The notes: generated by a model not told the origin, from the letters alone. DNA of 64,000 bases from CAZABP01 sp964483245 (GCA_964483245.1 CAZABP010000002.1:1-64000), one strand, 5' to 3'. Positions 17,423 to 25,678 are shown, numbered from the stretch's first letter. Program-made: numbers and translations.

Positions 17423-18742
17423 ATGAACCTCGCGCTCGCCCTCGTCGCCGTGTTCGCCCCGCAGGAGCCGCCGGTCGTGGCTCCGGCACTGGCTCCGGCC
17501 TCGGCCAAGGCTCCGGCGGACGTTTCGGTCTACTCCGGGAGCGTGCAAGCGCTCGATGGGGAGACGTTCGACCTCAGCTCGCTGCGCGGCAAGGTCACGT
17601 TGGTCGTCAACGTCGCGAGTGCGTGTGGATACACGCCGCAGTACGCGGGCCTGCAGCGGCTGCACGAGGAGCTCGCGCCGCAGGGGTTCACCGTGCTCGG
17701 GTTCCCGAGCAACGACTTCGGTGGTCAGGAGCCGGGGACGGCGGCAGAGATCCGCGAGTTCTGCACCGAGAACTACGGGGTCACGTTCCCGCTGCTGGCG
17801 AAGGTGCAGGTCAAGGCGGGGGAGACGCAGGCGCCGGTGTACCAGCGGCTGCAACAGCTGACCGGGGAGCTGCCGAAGTGGAACTTCGGGAAGTACGTCG
17901 TCGCGCGGGACGGGAAGCGCGCGTGGTTCTTCCCGACGCGGACGGCGCCGGACGATCCGAAGCTGCGCGAGGCGATCGATGCTGCGCTGAAGACGCCGCT
18001 GCCGCTGACCGGCGTGCTGGACGAGAAGGAGTTCGCGGCGCTGCACGAGCTGCGCAAGGATGCGCCGCCGGCGTTGCGCGGCGAGATGGTTCCGCTGCGT
18101 GACGGGAAGGCGTATCTGAGCCTGCCGCAGGGGAAGGAGGCGCCGCTGCCGGGCGTGATCCTGATCCACGAGTGGTACGGGTTGAACGATCACATCAAGC
18201 ACTGGGCGGACCGGCTCGCGGCGGATGGGTACGCCGCGCTGGCGGTCGATCTGTACGGCGGCGTCGTCGCGACCGACCGCGAGACCGCGTCGAAGGCGAT
18301 GCAGTCGGTGGACGAGGCGAACGCGCAGGGCGTGTTGAACGCGGCGATGAAGTTCCTGGGCGAGGATCCGCGCGTGCGCGCGCGCAAGCGGGCGTGCATC
18401 GGGTGGTGCTTCGGCGGGATGTGGTCGTTGCGCTGCGCGATCGCCGAGCCGGAGTTGTCCGCGGCGGTCATCTACTACGGGCGCCTGGTGACCGATCCGG
18501 AGCAGCTCGCGTCGATCCGTGCGCCGGTGCTCGGGATCTTCGGGACGCGCGACCGCGGGATCCCGCCGGCCGCCGTCGATGCGTTCGAGAACGCGATGAA
18601 GACCGCCGGCCGCGAAGTGCGGATCCTGCGCTACGACGCCGAGCACGCGTTCGCCAACCCCTCCGGCGCGCGCTACGACCACGAGCACGCCGCCGCCGCG
18701 TGGGCGGAGGCGCGCGCATTCCTCGCGCGCCAGCTGAAGTGA
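17423..18742 (+). CDS. glutathione peroxidase - dienelactone hydrolase fusion, secreted
   Basis: A 439-residue product with a short hydrophobic leader (LALALVAVFAP). Residues 33-195 are a glutathione-peroxidase domain: peroxidatic Cys68 in NVASACGYTPQY, GGQEPG with Gln102, and WNFGKYVV with Trp153-Asn154. The position often holding the second Cys (FPCNQF) reads FPSNDF, so a thioredoxin-type resolving Cys is missing there. Residues 220-439 are a dienelactone-hydrolase alpha/beta-hydrolase: Glu250 in IHEWYG, nucleophile Cys329 in GWCFGG, Asp377 in GTRDRG and His408 in AEHAF. The catalytic triad is complete. Joint function is unknown; detoxification of lipid peroxides and of ester products is a guess. 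Confidence 0.88.
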   Translation: MNLALALVAVFAPQEPPVVAPALAPASAKAPADVSVYSGSVQALDGETFDLSSLRGKVTLVVNVASACGYTPQYAGLQRLHEELAPQGFTVLGFPSNDFGGQEPGTAAEIREFCTENYGVTFPLLAKVQVKAGETQAPVYQRLQQLTGELPKWNFGKYVVARDGKRAWFFPTRTAPDDPKLREAIDAALKTPLPLTGVLDEKEFAALHELRKDAPPALRGEMVPLRDGKAYLSLPQGKEAPLPGVILIHEWYGLNDHIKHWADRLAADGYAALAVDLYGGVVATDRETASKAMQSVDEANAQGVLNAAMKFLGEDPRVRARKRACIGWCFGGMWSLRCAIAEPELSAAVIYYGRLVTDPEQLASIRAPVLGIFGTRDRGIPPAAVDAFENAMKTAGREVRILRYDAEHAFANPSGARYDHEHAAAAWAEARAFLARQLK

Positions 18743-18748
18743 GCAAGT

Positions 18749-18920
18749 CCGCCGCGTAGGTGTCTCCTTGGAAACTGGTCATACGCCCCGTCGGCGAACG
18801 TCGCCGCCGCAGCGGCGCCAGGTCCGTCGGTTTCACGGCGTCGTGGTCGCCGCGTCGCGGCGGTGAAAGAACTGACACCTGGTGTACCGGTACACCGGGT
18901 GTCAGACACCTACGCGGCGG
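18749..18920. repeat. 172-bp inverted-repeat element between convergent genes
   Basis: Bases 18749-18765 and 18904-18920 are perfect 17-bp terminal inverted repeats (CCGCCGCGTAGGTGTCT). Just inside the right end, 18872-18905 is a 34-bp near-perfect palindrome with a single mismatched pair, centred on GTGTACCGGTACAC. No ORF of its own is evident. It fills the space between two convergent genes, so it may serve as a bidirectional terminator, or be a MITE-like unit. The CCGGTACACC core recurs at the ends of the two 153-bp repeats at 23.3 and 25.8 kb. Confidence 0.75.
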
Positions 18921-18921
18921 G

Positions 18922-19893
18922 CTACTTGCGCGCGAGGGCTTCGAGCGCGCGCGTGGTGCCGTTGGCGCGCAGCGCGGCTTCGACGGCGGCGTCGTCGCGG
19001 TCGAGGTCGCGCATGCGGATCAGCGCGAGCAGCGCGCGTTCGGTGCGGGTCTCGCCGAGGACGCGTAGCAGGCGGTCGCGGGTCTCTTGGCGCTGCGGGC
19101 GCTGCAGGTGCGGGCGCAGCGTGTCGATCGCGTCCTCGCCGTGCAGGTAACGCGCGATGCGGCCGAGGCTGGCGAGGAAGCGCTCGTCGTCGACGCTCTC
19201 GACCGCGACGACGAGGGAGTCCACGAGGCCGGGCAGGCGCTGCTCGGCGCAGAGCTCGGCGAGCGCGATCTTGTGCTCGATGTCGTCGGTCTCGCCGACC
19301 GCGCGCATCAGCAGCGAACCCCATTGCACGGGTGTCAGCGCGTCACGCAGGCTGCTGCGCTCGGTCAGCAGGCGGACCGCTTCGGTGCGCGCGCCGGCCT
19401 GTGGCGCGAGCGCGAGCGCGACGAGCTCGATCGTCTGCGCCGCCGGCGCTGCGCCGGCCTCGGCGGCGATCACGACCTTGGCGAGGCGCACGTGCGGATC
19501 GGCGTCGGGAGTGGCGCCGACGTCGGGGTTGGCCTGCGGGAGCGCGCTCATCTCGAAGTACGGCGCGTACGCCCCCGGCAGCCGCTCGGCCGCCTGCTGC
19601 GGCAGCGGCGTCAGGCAGTAGAGCCGCCGCTCCGCGGGCCTGGGGCGCGCGTGCAGCGCGAGCTCCTTCCACTCGACCACCGAGACGAACTCGCGCGCCT
19701 CACCGCGCAGCGTCTGCTCGACACGCAGGCGGTGCAGCAGGTGGTCCTTCGCCGGCCGCACCCCGATGTCGGTTGCGACGACGACGGTCGGTGCCGACGC
19801 GACAGCGTCGCGCAGACCCTGCGCCGGCGCAGTGAGCGCCAGCATCGCGCCGATCGAGAGCAGACTGCAGCAGCGGAGCCGATCACTGATCAT
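18922..19893 (-). CDS. secreted HEAT-repeat-like protein
   Basis: A 323-residue protein with a signal peptide (LLSIGAMLALTAPAQG). Residues 25-130 are a mixed domain, perhaps a stress- or secretion-related module, with the segment ERRLYCLTPLPQQ. From about 165 onward there are helical repeats of HEAT type, such as HKIALAELCAEQRLPGLV and TRDRLLRVLGETRTERALL. No catalytic residues are apparent. Its start overlaps the end of the metalloprotease gene by 11 bp, so the two are probably one operon. Function unknown; HEAT repeats usually bind other proteins. Confidence 0.65.
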   Translation of the reverse strand: MISDRLRCCSLLSIGAMLALTAPAQGLRDAVASAPTVVVATDIGVRPAKDHLLHRLRVEQTLRGEAREFVSVVEWKELALHARPRPAERRLYCLTPLPQQAAERLPGAYAPYFEMSALPQANPDVGATPDADPHVRLAKVVIAAEAGAAPAAQTIELVALALAPQAGARTEAVRLLTERSSLRDALTPVQWGSLLMRAVGETDDIEHKIALAELCAEQRLPGLVDSLVVAVESVDDERFLASLGRIARYLHGEDAIDTLRPHLQRPQRQETRDRLLRVLGETRTERALLALIRMRDLDRDDAAVEAALRANGTTRALEALARK

Positions 19894-21628
19894 GGTGCAC
19901 CCGTTCGCGCAGATACGCGAGGTTGAGGCTGTTGAACGCAGTCCCCGCGTGTTGGGCGGAGTCGTAGCTGATCGCGGGGCTCATGACGTTGCTGGCGCCC
20001 GCAGGGAAGCCGGTGTTCCGGATGTGACCCGACGACGAGCCGGGGAAGTTGACCGGATCGCCGCCGTACAACCCGACCGGCATCGCGCCGTTCTTGACGA
20101 GGCCCATCGAGTGCCCGCACTCGTGTGCGGTCACGACGGCGGCGATGCGCGCCCAGCCGCGGATCGCGGCATCGATCTGCCCTTGGCGCGCGTCGACCTG
20201 CGTGCCGGCGAGCCGTTCGTCGTCGAAGCCGTCGGGGAAGTTGCCGATCGGCGTCCCGAGCGCGCCCGGCACGAATGCATCGAACGTCGTGCGGAACAGG
20301 CTCGACCCTGGTGGCCGCAGCCCGAACGTCGCGACCGTGTGCAGGAACACACCGAGCCGCTGCGCGCCGCCGAAGTTCAGCAGGCAGTTGTTGTTCTGCG
20401 TCGCGTTGCTCGGATCGAACAGTGCGACGCCGAGCACGCCGCTGGTCTGGTTGGCCGGATCCTCGACGCCGGCGATGCAGATCTGCGACCAGCCGAGCGA
20501 CGCGTAGGCGACCGAGTTCTGTCCGCCCGGAAACGTCCCCGGCGAACTGAACGTCACCGTCAGGTTCACGCCGGGATACAGCGCGGCGAGGTTCTCCTGG
20601 ATCCGCTGGCGGAGCTGCGCGCTGACCGTCGTGTTGACGCCGCCGTCGCTGCCGTGCAGCCCGAGGATCAGCAGCAGATCGTCGAAGTCCGGCCGTCCGT
20701 TGGCCCCCTGCGTCGCGACGACCGTGTTGCCGCTGCCGCCGGCATACGTGTAGCTCTCGACGTCGCGCGTCAGGTCGAGATACCAGAGCTGGCTCGGATT
20801 CACGTTCGTCTCGAACGGCCGCGTCGCATCGCTGAACGGCTTCACCGTGACCGGGAACGTCACCTCGATCGAACCGAGCCCGCTGAGGTCGAACACCTGC
20901 GCGGTCAGGTCGAGCGCCGCCGCCGGGAACACGACACTGCCCGGCACGAAGTAGCTCGACGACGACGCGCTGGTGGTCGCCTGCAGGTCCGGCGCGAGGT
21001 TCGTGCCGGCTGTGCGCGTCAGCCCGCCGACGACGACGTCCCAACTGCTGCGGATCACCGTGCGCGCATGGTCGATGCCGCCATTGTCGAAGTAGCCGAG
21101 CGAGATCGAGAACCCCTGCACCGGGACCTGCATGCGTCCGCCGGCCGGCCCTTCGCCGTTCATCGCGTCCTCGATCCCTTCGATCGAAACCTGCGTCAGC
21201 GCCGGCGCGAGCCCGTCCCCCGGCGTGATCGTCATCGCGTTGCTGGTCGGCTTGGCGCCGCCGGCGTCGAACACGACGTCATTCTCCGGCCGGAATGCAA
21301 TCGTCGTCGTCCCCGGCACGAACGAGACGCCCGGCCCGAGCGTGACGCGCACCGCGCTGCTCGTGATCTGCACCGGCGCCGCCGAGATCGCGCCGAGCGA
21401 ACCGCTGCTGAGCTGCAGGTCGGCGCTGTCGAGCAGCTTGCCGGTCGCGACCGTGATCGCTTCCGACAGATACAGCAGCAGGAAGTCCCCGGCGGCCGGC
21501 GTCGAGCCGACGCCGTTGAACGCGGCGCCGATCAACACGGGTGGTGGATTGTTGCCGCCGCCACCGCTGCCGCTGCAGCCGGCCAGCAACACGCAGACAC
21601 CGAGCAGGTTGCGAACAGTCGATCCCAT
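19883..21628 (-). CDS. lipoprotein zinc metalloprotease with HEXXH motif
   Basis: A 581-residue product with lipobox VLLAGC followed by a Ser/Gly spacer (SGSGGGGNN), so lipid-anchored at the cell surface. Residues 30-320 are beta-rich, Ig- or SbsA-like in style (NGVGSTPAAGDFLLLYLSE, FVPGTTTIAFRP). The C-terminal third contains HECGHSMG with His502, Glu503 and His506 and a later Met-turn-like SNVMSP, as in metzincins. The position for the third ligand (HEXXHXXGXXH) is Lys512 instead of His or Asp, so zinc coordination may use another residue. First gene of a two-gene operon, divergent from the 21664 gene. Confidence 0.78.
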   Translation of the reverse strand: MGSTVRNLLGVCVLLAGCSGSGGGGNNPPPVLIGAAFNGVGSTPAAGDFLLLYLSEAITVATGKLLDSADLQLSSGSLGAISAAPVQITSSAVRVTLGPGVSFVPGTTTIAFRPENDVVFDAGGAKPTSNAMTITPGDGLAPALTQVSIEGIEDAMNGEGPAGGRMQVPVQGFSISLGYFDNGGIDHARTVIRSSWDVVVGGLTRTAGTNLAPDLQATTSASSSSYFVPGSVVFPAAALDLTAQVFDLSGLGSIEVTFPVTVKPFSDATRPFETNVNPSQLWYLDLTRDVESYTYAGGSGNTVVATQGANGRPDFDDLLLILGLHGSDGGVNTTVSAQLRQRIQENLAALYPGVNLTVTFSSPGTFPGGQNSVAYASLGWSQICIAGVEDPANQTSGVLGVALFDPSNATQNNNCLLNFGGAQRLGVFLHTVATFGLRPPGSSLFRTTFDAFVPGALGTPIGNFPDGFDDERLAGTQVDARQGQIDAAIRGWARIAAVVTAHECGHSMGLVKNGAMPVGLYGGDPVNFPGSSSGHIRNTGFPAGASNVMSPAISYDSAQHAGTAFNSLNLAYLRERVHHDQ

Positions 21629-21663
21629 CGCCGGTCCGATATACCGATCGGCCGGCGAGGGGG

Positions 21664-22101
21664 ATGGGACTGAAACTGCAACTCAGATCGGAGCGGTCGG
21701 TGCCGTGGCGCGAATGGACGCGCGGGCTCGGGCTGCTGCTGGTCGTGCTCGCGGCCGCGACGGCGCTCGGGCCGGACTGGCCGATGTCGGCGGCCGAGCT
21801 GGAGCGGCGGGTACAGCGCTGGGCGCTCGATCCGCGGCCGTCGGGAGAGCTGAGTGAGCTCCCGGCACGCTTCGAATGGGGCTGGCGCGGCGAGCCGGCC
21901 CGGTTCGAGCTGCTGTTCCTGGATCGCGAGCTCGCCGAACTCGCCGTCGTGCCGGTCGGCGCGGCGACCGCGTGGGCCCCATCCCGCGAGGTCGCGGCGC
22001 AACTGCGCGAGGCCGGGCAGTTCTACTGGGTCGTCCGGGCGGCGACGCGGAGCGGCGTGACGACAACGGCGCCGAATCCGGTCCGGCTGCGGCGCGGCTG
22101 A
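21664..22101 (+). CDS. small membrane-anchored protein of unknown function
   Basis: A 145-residue product. The ATG at 21664 is preceded by a purine-rich GAGGGGG, a plausible ribosome binding site, and precedes a single hydrophobic segment (GLGLLLVVLAAATAL). The rest (ARFEWGWRGEPARFELLFLD to FYWVVRAATRSG) has the alternating pattern of a fibronectin-like beta domain, ending in a basic tail. No family is recognised. It is divergent from the metalloprotease operon across a 35-bp gap and lies 163 bp before a protein kinase gene on the same strand. Confidence 0.6.
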   Translation: MGLKLQLRSERSVPWREWTRGLGLLLVVLAAATALGPDWPMSAAELERRVQRWALDPRPSGELSELPARFEWGWRGEPARFELLFLDRELAELAVVPVGAATAWAPSREVAAQLREAGQFYWVVRAATRSGVTTTAPNPVRLRRG

Positions 22102-22264
22102 GATCGCCGGCGCGAGCGATGGCCCGCAGTGGGACCGCGTGCCGCCGGTCGGACCGGCGGGTCCGGCAGGCGCCCGGCCGTATCTCAACATCCGGCAGGG
22201 AGATACCGAAAAAGGCCCCAGCGGGGGGAGACCGCTCGCTGCAACACCTGGGGATTCGCAACGG

Positions 22265-23194
22265 ATGATCAAGCTCGCGGTCGGGGAGGTTGTGCGCAGC
22301 TACCGACTGGCCCGGTTCCTCGGGCGCGGTGGTTTCTCCTCGGTGTTCCTGGCCGAGCACGAGGAGAGCGGCGACAAGGTCGCGCTGAAGTTCGGTCACC
22401 CGTCCGGCGGCGGGCGCCAGGTCACCCGGCTGATCGAGGTGACGTCGCGCAAGACGCCCGAGGGGATCAGCCCGGACGAGCTGCCGGGCGAGGCGGTGTT
22501 CCTCGAGGCGAACGGCTTCCGGATCGACCTGTTCGATCACGCCGAAGTCGACGCGCTGCTGCGCGCCGAGGCGGACCTGCTGGCGCGGAACGACTCGCCG
22601 CACCTCGTGCGGCTGCGCGACAAGTTCGAGCACGACGGACACCCGGTGCTCGTGCTCGACTACGTGCGCGGCAAGACCCTGCGCGAGAAGGTGCGCGGAC
22701 TCGAGGGGATCCACCTCAACTGGTTCCTCGCGATCGTGCGCGCGCTGCTCGAAGCGCGCGCTGCCGGGACGCTGGATTACCACGGCGACCTGAAGCCGGA
22801 GAACATCCTGATCAAGCCGAGCGGGAAGGTCGTGCTGGTCGACCCCGCGCTGCGGCTCGCCGGGCGCAACGTGATTTCGACGACGCCGCACTACAACCCG
22901 CTGCTGGCGACCGACGGCAAGGCAGACGTCACCGCGATCGGGATCATGATCTACGAGATCCTGACCGGGACCCTGCCGTTCGACGAGGTGCCGTGGGAGT
23001 ACGCCAACACGAAGAGCGGCGGCGAGACCGTGCGGCTGTCGATGTCGTACTTCTACAGCTACTGCCCACCGCAGATGTTGAACCCGCGCACGCCGCCCGA
23101 TCTGGAGCGGATCATCTACCGGTGCATCACGGTGCCGGGGTACGGGTTGGATGAGCTGAAGGGGGATCTCGAGGAGTTCATCACGCGAGCGTGA
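22265..23194 (+). CDS. serine/threonine protein kinase with divergent active-site motifs
   Basis: A 309-residue single-domain kinase from ATG 22265, with no TM segment. The glycine loop is FLGRGGFSSVF, the ATP-anchoring Lys is K42 in VALKF, and the catalytic loop is YHGDLKPENILI, with HGD in place of HRD. The metal-binding DFG reads DPA (Asp193). About 45 extra residues (48-90) sit between the Lys and the aC helix. The essential Lys, Asp and Asn are retained, so activity is possible, but the HGD and DPA changes suggest altered regulation. No substrate or phosphatase gene is adjacent. Confidence 0.85.
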   Translation: MIKLAVGEVVRSYRLARFLGRGGFSSVFLAEHEESGDKVALKFGHPSGGGRQVTRLIEVTSRKTPEGISPDELPGEAVFLEANGFRIDLFDHAEVDALLRAEADLLARNDSPHLVRLRDKFEHDGHPVLVLDYVRGKTLREKVRGLEGIHLNWFLAIVRALLEARAAGTLDYHGDLKPENILIKPSGKVVLVDPALRLAGRNVISTTPHYNPLLATDGKADVTAIGIMIYEILTGTLPFDEVPWEYANTKSGGETVRLSMSYFYSYCPPQMLNPRTPPDLERIIYRCITVPGYGLDELKGDLEEFITRA

Positions 23195-23200
23195 TGGAGC

Positions 23201-23265
23201 GGGATGGGGATGGGGTTCGGGTTCGGTCGGGAACGGGCACGGTCGGGATCGGGATCGGGATCGGG
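23201..23265 (+). repeat. G-run tract with two G-quadruplex motifs and a short tandem repeat
   Basis: Just after the kinase stop there are four G-runs with loops of 2, 2 and 3 nt at 23201-23221. Four GGG runs with 3-nt loops follow at 23245-23265, the latter being a GGGATC tandem repeat. Both fit the standard quadruplex pattern on the + strand. The tract ends shortly before the first 153-bp repeat. Confidence 0.7.
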
Positions 23266-23290
23266 AGCGGGGTAGCGCGCCTGCGGATCA

Positions 23291-23443
23291 CCGGTACACC
23301 GAGTCTCTGAGACCCACTCCACCACTTCGCGCGAGTTTTTCCGCGCCAAGTGACGGCGCGCGTCTCTGACACGCCGTGTACCGCTTCGCGCGAGAAAACC
23401 CGCGCTAAGTGAGGGCGTGGGTCTCAGAGACGCCGCGTACCGG
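23291..23443 (+). repeat. 153-bp hairpin-rich repeat, copy A
   Basis: This unit starts CCGGTACACCGAGTCTCTGA and ends GACGCCGCGTACCGG, which pair as imperfect terminal inverted repeats. Inside are two stem-loops, CACTTCGCGCG with CGCGCCAAGTG and CTTCGCGCG with CGCGCTAAG, on either side of a GTCTCTGACACGCC centre. An equal-length copy in the same orientation lies at 25822-25974, with most bases identical. It ends 36 bp before the preferred start of the kelch-like gene, so it also forms that gene's upstream region. Confidence 0.85.
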
Positions 23444-23479
23444 TTACGCCACCAAGCGAGCGCGCTATGGGGCCGCGCC

Positions 23480-24142
23480 ATGCTCGCTCGCCTCGCAGGC
23501 TGCTGCGCGATTGGCAGCTTCGTGCTGCTCGCAGGGGTTGTCTCTGTGCGAGCCCAGGGAGAGCCGGCGTGGATGGCCGCGCGGGCGCTGGGCGCCAGGT
23601 TCCAATCTGCCGCGGCCTACGACATTGCGCGGCAGCGGGTGGTCTTGTTCGGGGGGCCTGCGCACGGCGGGCCGATGTCCGACACCTGGGAGTGGGATGG
23701 AAACCATTGGATCCTGCGGGAGCCGGCCAACTCTCCACCGCCACGCCGTGCCCATGCGATGGCCTACGACGCGGCACGAGGCCGCGTCGTGCTGTTCGGT
23801 GGGTGGGATGGCGCGGCGTACTACTCGGATTGCTGGGAATGGGATGGGGACGACTGGACGCTCCGGCAGGAACCGGCGCTTGGTCCGGGCGCACGTTCGT
23901 TGCACGCGATGGCGTTCGATCTGGCGCGAGGGACTGTGGTGCTCTGGGGCGGATGGAACGGGACGAGCTACCTGGGCGACACCTGGGAATGGAATGGCTC
24001 CATCTGGCGGCAGCGTGTCTCGGTCGCCGGCCCGAGCGCTCGCGGCTCGCACGCCATGGCCTACGACATCCGGCGCCAGCGCGTCGTGCTGTTCGGAGGT
24101 GCGACCAACACTGCGCCGCCGCTGTCCGATACCTGGGAATGA
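23480..24142 (+). CDS. kelch-like beta-propeller surface protein, N-terminal part (interrupted by TGA)
   Basis: ATG 23480 gives a signal peptide (CCAIGSFVLLAGVVSVRAQG); the frame runs further upstream only into repeat copy A. The product has about four ~50-residue units with the pattern HAMAYDxARxRVVLFGG and DTWEWDG, typical of galactose-oxidase/kelch-type propellers in planctomycete secreted proteins. It ends at TGA 24140-24142 inside the fourth DTWEWDG, where TGG is expected. Reading continues in the same frame to 25678, so this is the first part of one ancestral gene. If translated alone it would give a 220-residue truncated protein. Confidence 0.8.
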   Translation: MLARLAGCCAIGSFVLLAGVVSVRAQGEPAWMAARALGARFQSAAAYDIARQRVVLFGGPAHGGPMSDTWEWDGNHWILREPANSPPPRRAHAMAYDAARGRVVLFGGWDGAAYYSDCWEWDGDDWTLRQEPALGPGARSLHAMAFDLARGTVVLWGGWNGTSYLGDTWEWNGSIWRQRVSVAGPSARGSHAMAYDIRRQRVVLFGGATNTAPPLSDTWE

Positions 24143-24196
24143 GATGGTGCGAGTTGGACCCAGAAATCGACGGCGCAGAGTCCGAGCGGGCGTTGG

Positions 24197-25678
24197 ATGC
24201 ACGCGCTTGCCTACGATCCGTCCCGGCAACGTGTGCTCATGTACGGCGGGATGAACGCGCAGTACGCCACGGTTGCCGAACTCTGGGAGTGGGACGGGAA
24301 TCGTTGGACGCAACCTTTCGTGAGCATGCATCCTGGCCCGCGGATGGGCCACGTACTGGTGTTCGATCTCTCGCGTCGGCGCTTCGTGGTCTGCGGCGGA
24401 GGTGATGACGCCCAATTCTTCGCCGACACCTGGGAATGGGACGGCAGCAGCAATTGGTCGTTCCGGGCCGTGACGCAGATTCCGCGCCGCAGGCCAGCGC
24501 TGGCGATGGCCTACGACGCGGCGCGTTCGCGCGTCGTGCTGTTCGGTGGCTCCGGCGAAGTGACCTGGGAGTGGGACGGCTTGCGCTGGAGTCCCCGTGC
24601 CTCGACGAAGCTCCCGAATGCGTTCGATCGCTTCGCGATGGCATACGACGCGGCGCGCGCGCGCGTCGTGCTGTTCGGCGGCAGCTCGTCGCGAGGCACG
24701 TTCCTGGCGGAGACTTGGGAATGGAACGGCACCGACTGGTTGCAGCGATTCCCGGCTGGGGTCCCCCCTGCACGCGTAGGCCACGCGCTGGCCTATGACG
24801 CTGCCCGCCAACGCGTCGTGATGTTCGGAGGCGTGGGTACGTCGAGCGCACGTGCGGATACCTGGGAGTGGGATGGCGCGACATGGGTGGAACGCTTCCC
24901 GAGCACGAGCCCGCCCGCGCGGAGCGGCCACGCGATGGCCTATGACGCAGCGCGCGGTCGAACCGTCTTGTTCGGAGGCTCGGACGACGACACCTGGGAA
25001 TGGGACGGCAGCAACTGGATCCTCCGCAGTCCGGTGCTGCGGCCTGGTCGTCGCAGTGGTCACGCGATGGCTTGCGACGTCTTGCGGAAGCGGGTCGTGA
25101 TGCTCGGCGGCATCGCCGACGAGAATCCCGCCGACACTTGGGAGTGGGATGGCGGCTCATGGATTCGCCGGTCGTTCGCGCAGGGTCCGAGTGGTCGCAC
25201 GGGCCATGCGATGGCGTACGACGCGGCCCGCGGCAGCATGGTGCTGTTCGGCGGATTCCTGCGCGCCGACACCTGGCTGTATTCGACTGCGCGGGCCAGT
25301 GCCCAGGCCTTCGGGAGCGGTTGTTCCCTCAGCGGAAGGCCGCCCGTGCTCACGAGCAGCCTGCCGCACCTCGGGAACCCTGCATTCGGTCTCGAGCTGA
25401 TCGGCGGCCCGCCGTCGGCGGCATGTGCTTTCGGGTTGTCGGGCGCGACGCAGTCCGCGCCCATACCTCCCTGCACGCTGTACCTCTCAGCGCCGGTCCT
25501 TCCGTTGCTGTCGGTGACGAACGCGGCCGGGTTCGCAGCAACAGCGAAGGTGGCGCTCCCGGCCGATGTGTTGCTGCGGGGGACGACGCTCTACGCGCAG
25601 GCGTTCGTCGTGAATGTCCAGGGGCCGGTGTTTGGGCTGAGCTTCAGTGCGGGCAGGAAGCTCGTGTTGGCTGACTGA
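24197..25678 (+). CDS. kelch-like beta-propeller surface protein, C-terminal part
   Basis: This continues the 23480 gene in the same frame after the in-frame TGA. From the first available ATG it encodes 493 residues with the remaining propeller units (ELWEWDG, DTWEWDG, VTWEWDG, ETWEWNG and others), about twelve over the whole gene. A C-terminal beta domain follows (FGSGCSLSGRPPVL, LGNPAFGLELIG, TLYLSAPVLPLL, TTLYAQAFVV). I associate that tail with planctomycete surface proteins; it also occurs, diverged, in the esterase and PQQ dehydrogenase of this window. Without a signal peptide this part would not be secreted on its own. Repeat copies A and B bracket the gene. Confidence 0.78.
   Translation: MHALAYDPSRQRVLMYGGMNAQYATVAELWEWDGNRWTQPFVSMHPGPRMGHVLVFDLSRRRFVVCGGGDDAQFFADTWEWDGSSNWSFRAVTQIPRRRPALAMAYDAARSRVVLFGGSGEVTWEWDGLRWSPRASTKLPNAFDRFAMAYDAARARVVLFGGSSSRGTFLAETWEWNGTDWLQRFPAGVPPARVGHALAYDAARQRVVMFGGVGTSSARADTWEWDGATWVERFPSTSPPARSGHAMAYDAARGRTVLFGGSDDDTWEWDGSNWILRSPVLRPGRRSGHAMACDVLRKRVVMLGGIADENPADTWEWDGGSWIRRSFAQGPSGRTGHAMAYDAARGSMVLFGGFLRADTWLYSTARASAQAFGSGCSLSGRPPVLTSSLPHLGNPAFGLELIGGPPSAACAFGLSGATQSAPIPPCTLYLSAPVLPLLSVTNAAGFAATAKVALPADVLLRGTTLYAQAFVVNVQGPVFGLSFSAGRKLVLAD

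Noticed and set aside
23417..23479. Upstream start at 23417 for the kelch-like gene
   Set aside because: The extra residues derive from the 153-bp repeat, and a normal signal peptide begins at 23480.
24140..24142. TGA as selenocysteine or recoded Trp
   Set aside because: No selenocysteine-type insertion context was recognised, and TGA is the normal stop of many genes here. A point mutation or sequencing error is simpler.
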